From NCBI GenBank assembly GCA_030848705.1, contig JAUIZM010000012.1, forward strand, positions 3,226,679-3,290,678: DNA of 64,000 nt, written 5' to 3'. Of the stretch, positions 59,202 through 64,000 are shown one piece after another. Origin of the DNA: Heracleum sosnowskyi. Its lineage: Eukaryota > Streptophyta > Magnoliopsida > Apiales > Apiaceae. Position 1 is the stretch's first letter, and each line of letters begins with the position of its first letter. The notes below the pieces were generated by a model. That model made no database searches, had not been told where the DNA came from, and saw only the letters and a list, made by a program, of their open reading frames with translations. The translations under genes and the position numbers were made by a program.

Positions 59202-59901
59202 ATGGCTCAACAAATTCAAATCTGTGATGTTAAGCCAAATCTTGTGACCCTTCCACATTGCAAGAACACCATCAATGTTCAGCACCTCCAGGCAAGTGAT
59301 CATGAAATTTTAGACTTGAATTGCAGTAACATTTATGATCAGTGTGTTACTGATTCATCTTAAAATATATTGTGCTGATTGTTTTCTTCTTATTATTAAT
59401 ATCCAGCATGGTACTGTATTTGTGAGGCCACGTGATCTTCAGTTGGAAGGGAACTGGATAAAGCAGTAAGTATGGAGAAGCATTTAGTGTTCCCGAAAGG
59501 TATATGCACATACATTGCTGTCCCAAACAACGTATCTAATAAAGTTCATTAATTTTATTTGCAGGGACACTTTCATTGAGTTACTAGAGAGCTTCAAATT
59601 CAAAGTTAGCGGAAAATGTCAGCTGAGACGCGGAGAGGGTCCTTATGTAGGGCATTTTGTGGTCGGTTTGTCAAAGGATCATAACATGGGAAAATTGAAA
59701 ATTGAAAAAAGCCCTCCTGAGGAAGAATTTGAAGTAGACTTGACTGGTCATTCATCTGGGATGATGGTACCCATCGCGATGGGTATTTGTGATGATGAAT
59801 ATGTCCAATTTTCCCTCACCAGTGCTGAACACCACTGGAAACTGCAGAAAGGCCTAATCATATTTGGTGTTACTTTTACACCTGTGAAAATGAATAATTA
59901 A
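59202..59901 (+). CDS. PP2-like lectin, unit 3, three exons
   Basis: Exons 59202-59291, 59407-59465 and 59565-59901; 161 residues, intact, with the GC donor at intron 1. It differs from unit 1 by only a few residues (KIEKSPP for KIKKSPP, FEVDL for FEEDL, MMVPIA for MMIPIA, GLIIFGV for GLIIYGV), so the two are very recent copies. Three intact PP2-like genes in 39 kb could raise dosage. Confidence 0.6.
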
Positions 59902-60631
59902 TATGTAATCAAAGAAGCCATGCATAAGTATGCCAAGCTCATGGCTAATGTTGTTTAAGTTCATCATGCATGTTATAACGAAATAATTACATTAACCACC
60001 TTGCACGAGCTAGGTTGTCTAATGTACTATGAAATAAATAAATAAAAACCATAACTACCATTAGGTAGGTGGTATATCCTTGTAATTAAATCCGTCCATC
60101 TGTTCGACCTAATCTCACTACTTTCGATATGGCTATTGCTTATTACAGTACTTCATAATCGGAGAGGGATGTATCTGGTGCATCTTGATATTGCTGTTGT
60201 TCAGAGCATGTCATTACAATTTTAAGGGGAGGACACTCAAGAATCGCACTGTTTATCGTCAGGAGATTGGATAGATAATTCAAATTTGTTCCTATAAGTT
60301 TAAGCTCGTTTATTAACAAGCTTAAACTTGATAAATGAATATATAACTTCGGCTCAAGTCAAGTACATGGAGAGCTTGGTACTTGGCAAACCTTTCTAAT
60401 CAACTAGCTAGTTTGTTGCTTTTACAATTGTCTATCTTGATCGTATATTAACATGTTAACTATGTTTTATAGCTAGAAGTCACAGTTTTGAAGTGTTGTA
60501 GTACGGTAAATCTTGTTCACTCTCTTTCCGGAACCCCTCAAAATCTTTTTATCTAAATTTATTCTTGTCGGTTGAAATTTACTACAGCAATAGATATCTA
60601 AATTTCAGAAACAATACTTGACATGTTACAT
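59902..60631. other. Unit 3 spacer between PP2-like and NPH3-like genes
   Basis: No copia element and no 5-kb insertion here. Compared with unit 1 it jumps from TCGGAGAGGG (60169) directly to ATGTATCTGGTGC, a deletion that also removed the A-rich segment. Non-coding. Confidence 0.6.
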
Positions 60632-62517
60632 TTATTTTGACCATAGACTTGGGGCACGGGGCTTTTTCTTCAATTTTTTGCTTCCTAGCAAATGTAAGCT
60701 TTTGAATACCTTAAGTAAACTATTGGCGCACTTCCTTTGAGATGTAAAATTCAGAGAGCCTATGCAACCTGTCTTGTGTCCAGTTGGATTTCTCTTCTTG
60801 CTCAACGTTCTTGCTCCCAGACAATATGGCTTTAAGCTCTGTAGATTTTCTGAAGTCGGTTTATTTATTCTCTTCGGAAAGTTCTGCACTTCAATTTTCT
60901 CTTTTAAGGTTACGAGTTCTTGTTCAATATTCTGAATTCTACAAGTTGTTAACTTGTAGTCATTCATCGAGACCTCAGAGCTTTCAATTGCAAAATCTCT
61001 CTGCAGAAAATAGCTTAGGGTTCTACTGCATGTTTCTTCTCCATCGACATATGGACTTGCACATAGAATTTGGCTTCTTGACAAGCTTTCTGAGAATTTG
61101 CTAGAAACCGTGTATCTGAAGGAGTCTGAGCAATCTTTGAGCGCTTGGTGTGTGCTTCGTTGCTGAACATAAAGTGCCTGAACAATCAACCTTAGTGGCA
61201 TCAACTCATTTTGAACTACTTCGACACAAATCTCTTGTGACATTTTCTGGCATTTAAGGTCTTTGCATATCATTTCCCTTTCTTCTTCCGACAAGTCAAG
61301 GTGCCCCTGAATAAATTCGACAGAAATTCAATAAACTGTGACATTTGCATTTCAGTCGTGCACTAATAATTGTTAAAACTCAAGATGAAATCAAGGAAAA
61401 GTTCTTAAGGATGAAGCAGCTTACCTGAAGGAAGGTATTCAGTGCCCTGTAAAGATAATCATGGTTTTGCCCAATTTCAATGAGATCCATGAATCGTTTA
61501 AAGCTAATTGCTGGATCAGTAGCAATATGACCAAGATACATGTCCCATAATTCTGCAACAATAGACTTACTTGGCAAAGGGGTATTGTTCGAGCCTATGT
61601 TAACTGACACATATGAAGAGATTATGCTCTCCATAGTGGCCAATTCAAAGCTGGAAGAGAATGAACCTTTCTCAATTGTTGGGAGAAGGAAATCCTCAAC
61701 GAAAGCTGTATTTAACAGAGACACTATTAAACCTTTCAACTTTGCAATAATAGTACCGCTTGTGAGGCCAAGTTCCAGACACTTTGAAAGCAAAGAAAAG
61801 TAAAACCCAACAGGTATGATCTTACTAGCGTTTTCGCTAATAGGCAGCAAATTAACAACACCTTGTAATATATCCAAACTTTGGCTGTTTGTATCACCAG
61901 AACTCTCACAGAAGTTGCATGGCTTTATAGACAGAACCCACTTATTCGCGTAGAAGAGAATGATCGGAGCAACATATTTCTCTCTCATACCTTGTCTTCT
62001 TAAAGATTTAATAATCCTTTCAAAAAACCTAAAGGGCAAAGCAATAAGATCTTTAATCCAGACGTCCACGATTTCCTCCACTATTTGAAGGCTCCAAGCT
62101 TGACTGGCCAAAGCCTCCAGTGTGACAACTGGCTGGTCCCTCCTCCTTTCTGGATCAAGAATCTCCATGCAAGCCATAAATGCAAGAGACTCTATGCAGC
62201 GGCTCACAATTCCAAGCTCTTCCGCCCATGGAAGCAATGTTTCACACTTTCGGAGAACAATTAAAGTGTCATTCCAGTTTTGCAATGCAACTTGGTTCAG
62301 ATAAATATCAAACCTTTCACATAGATTTCGAGAGTTATGCTCTTCTCTTAATTCAAGAAATTCTGCTGCACATCTAAGTGCAGCAACATTAAACGGATTG
62401 ACTAACGTGGAAGCTCCATAGATGAATAAGGCAATCATCTCAAAAGTTTCGGGTCCTCCTGGGAAATCTTTTGGTAGCTCAACCTCATTTGAATCTCTTA
62501 ATTTTCTGTTCAAGTAC
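60632..62517 (-). CDS. NPH3-domain protein lacking its BTB exon, unit 3
   Basis: Exons 62517-61425 and 61306-60632 on the minus strand, open throughout and almost identical to unit 1 (for example ELGIVSRC for ELRIVSRC, QILCASPY for QILGASPY). It shares with unit 1 the absence of VPMSI and the RYLNRKL start. The leader exon ends at 62693 and the splice keeps frame. Same reservations on function as for unit 1. Confidence 0.75.
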
Positions 62518-62692
62518 CTGCTTTTGGAAAACAGTGGTTACTGGACCATAACAAATAAGTTAATGACAAGTAACACAACTTTTTTATACAAGTGAACAAT
62601 AAAAAAAAACCTCAGAAACATCAAATGCTATATACTTCTACAATTGTATTTACTTGGTCAAACTATTGATTCGGAGTTAATATTCATCTTAC

Positions 62693-63095
62693 CTTGTGAA
62701 GGCTAAAAGTTCTGATAAGTCTTCTTTCCTTTCCCTGTCTCCCTCTTCGGTTAGAACCAAGTGTGGTGATGAGGATACTGTTTTTAGAGAGAGGAAGCTA
62801 GAGAGAAGGTAGAGCTTATTGGGGGAATTCTGTGTCTCTTTACTTCTTCTTGACGGGGTATTTATAGGCGCGGAGGAGGTCATGTCATAGGCAGCATGTG
62901 GTCGTTGGGAATTGTGCTCGGGCTCGGCCTAGGCACATGGTCATTGGGAGTTGCGCTTGGGCTGGGCCTGTTAGAGTTGTTCGGGCTGGGCCTGTTAGGG
63001 GTGCTCGTTTTGGCGCTCGGTCGGGGTTGGGGCAGATGGGCTTCCTGGCTGGGCTGGGCCGATTGGGGCAATCAGGCCCAGCCTATCATTTGTCC
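62693..63095 (-). promoter_or_regulatory. Promoter block A and 5' exon of NPH3-like gene, unit 3
   Basis: Donor at 62693, minus-strand TATAAATA at 62859-62866, and TGGGCY-rich stretch to about 63085. The leader of about 150 nt has no ATG. Confidence 0.6.
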
Positions 63096-63149
63096 CCCAC
63101 TCCCTCATACGAGCTTTGGTTGGATGGGGGAGTATATAAAATGAGGGTT

Positions 63150-63605
63150 ATGTTGTTGACAAGGGTCGATGTTGAAATGGTGCTCCCCTCTCGTAGGCGG
63201 GTTTGATCGACTATGAGAAGCGAGTTGGGTTTTGACGAGGGTCAACGTTGAAATGGTGCCCCCCTCTTGTAGTCGGGTGTGACCGACTATGAGAAGCGAG
63301 ATGGGTGTTGACGAGGGTCAACGATGAAATGATATCCCCCTCTCGCAGTCGGGTGTAACCGACTATGAGAAGCGAGATGGGTGTTGACGAGGGTCAACGT
63401 TGAAATGGTGCCCCTATCTCGTAGTCGGGTGTGACCGACTATGAGAAGCGAGATGGGTGTTGACGAGGGTCAACGTTGAAATGGTGCTCCCCTCTCGTAG
63501 TCGGGTGTGACCGACTATGATAAGCGAATTGGGTGTTGACGAGGGTCAACGTTGAAATGGTGTCCCCCTCTCATAGTCGGGTGTGACCGACTATGAGAAG
63601 CGAGA
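63150..63605. repeat. GC-rich minisatellite, six copies, unit 3
   Basis: Same repeat. In the last copy the longer hairpin arms become fully complementary (CTCATAGTCGG against CCGACTATGAG, near 63570-63600). Confidence 0.85.
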
Positions 63606-63719
63606 TGTTAATAGGTGTGTAGGGGTGACTTCGTGCTCGAGAGGTCACGTTGCTTGGGAACCGTGGGGATTGTACGGAAAGGGTGGACGTGCGCCGAAAT
63701 ATTGGGGAATGTGCTGACG

Positions 63720-64000
63720 AGGGTACTGTTTTTAGAGAGAGGAAGCTAGAGAGAAGGTAGAGCTTATCGGGGGGATTCTGTGTCTCTTTAATTCTTCTTG
63801 ACGGGGTATTTATAGGCGCAGAGGAGGTCATGTGATAGGCACGTGTTCGTTGGGAATCGCGCTCGGGCTGGGCCTAGGCACATGGTCATTGGGAGTTGCG
63901 CTTGGGCTGGGCCTGTTAGGGGTGTTCGGGCTGGGCCTGTTAGGGGTGCTCGTGTTGGCACTCGGTCGGGGTTGGGGCATATGGGCTTTCTGGCTGGGCT
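63720..64000 (-). promoter_or_regulatory. Promoter block B, unit 3, cut by window end
   Basis: Direct repeat of block A with a minus-strand TATAAATA near 63807-63814; the TGGGCY-rich part runs off the window. A further MO25 fragment may follow beyond 64000. Confidence 0.5.

Overview
This is a stretch of nuclear DNA from a flowering plant, most likely a eudicot. The evidence is AT-rich intergenic DNA, multi-exon genes with GT-AG and some GC-AG introns, plant-only families (pectinesterase, NPH3-domain protein, phloem-protein-2-like lectin), Ty1/copia elements and several MITE types. I cannot name the species.

Layout. Bases 1-12.4 kb hold a possible 3' end of an unknown gene (1-972), an orphan terminal exon (4422-4767, minus), MITEs and a Helitron-like element, and a complete five-exon pectinesterase gene (8704-10373, minus). 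A complete eleven-exon MO25/CAB39-like scaffold gene follows (12445-17972, plus). Its first intron carries a duplicated piece of the pectinesterase promoter and start region.

From MO25 exon 8 (about 17.34 kb) to the end, the window is a four-unit tandem segmental duplication with a basic unit of about 8.7-9.7 kb. A full unit reads: MO25 exons 8-11, decayed PP2-like pieces, an intact three-exon PP2-like gene (plus), a convergent BTB-less NPH3-domain gene (minus), and a GC-rich promoter cassette. The cassette is promoter block A, a 6 x 76-bp minisatellite, then promoter block B. It reads leftward into NPH3. Unit 0 is 17338-26075 and contains the real MO25 3' end. Unit 1 is 26142-47570, enlarged by a 6.8-kb copia element and a 5-kb AT-rich insertion. 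Unit 2 is 47622-54998, collapsed by a deletion that removed PP2, most of NPH3 and the 3' end of a second copia element. Unit 3 is 55049 to beyond 64000. The MO25 pieces in units 1-3 are pseudogenes sharing one 8-bp deletion.

The most interesting biology is the repeated promoter-NPH3 arrangement. A GC-rich cassette has many TGGGCY motifs, TATA boxes and a hairpin-forming minisatellite with TTGAC/TGACG motifs. It supplies a 5' exon that splices in frame onto an NPH3 gene whose BTB exon is missing. This is reconstructed from sequence alone; no expression data are available to me.
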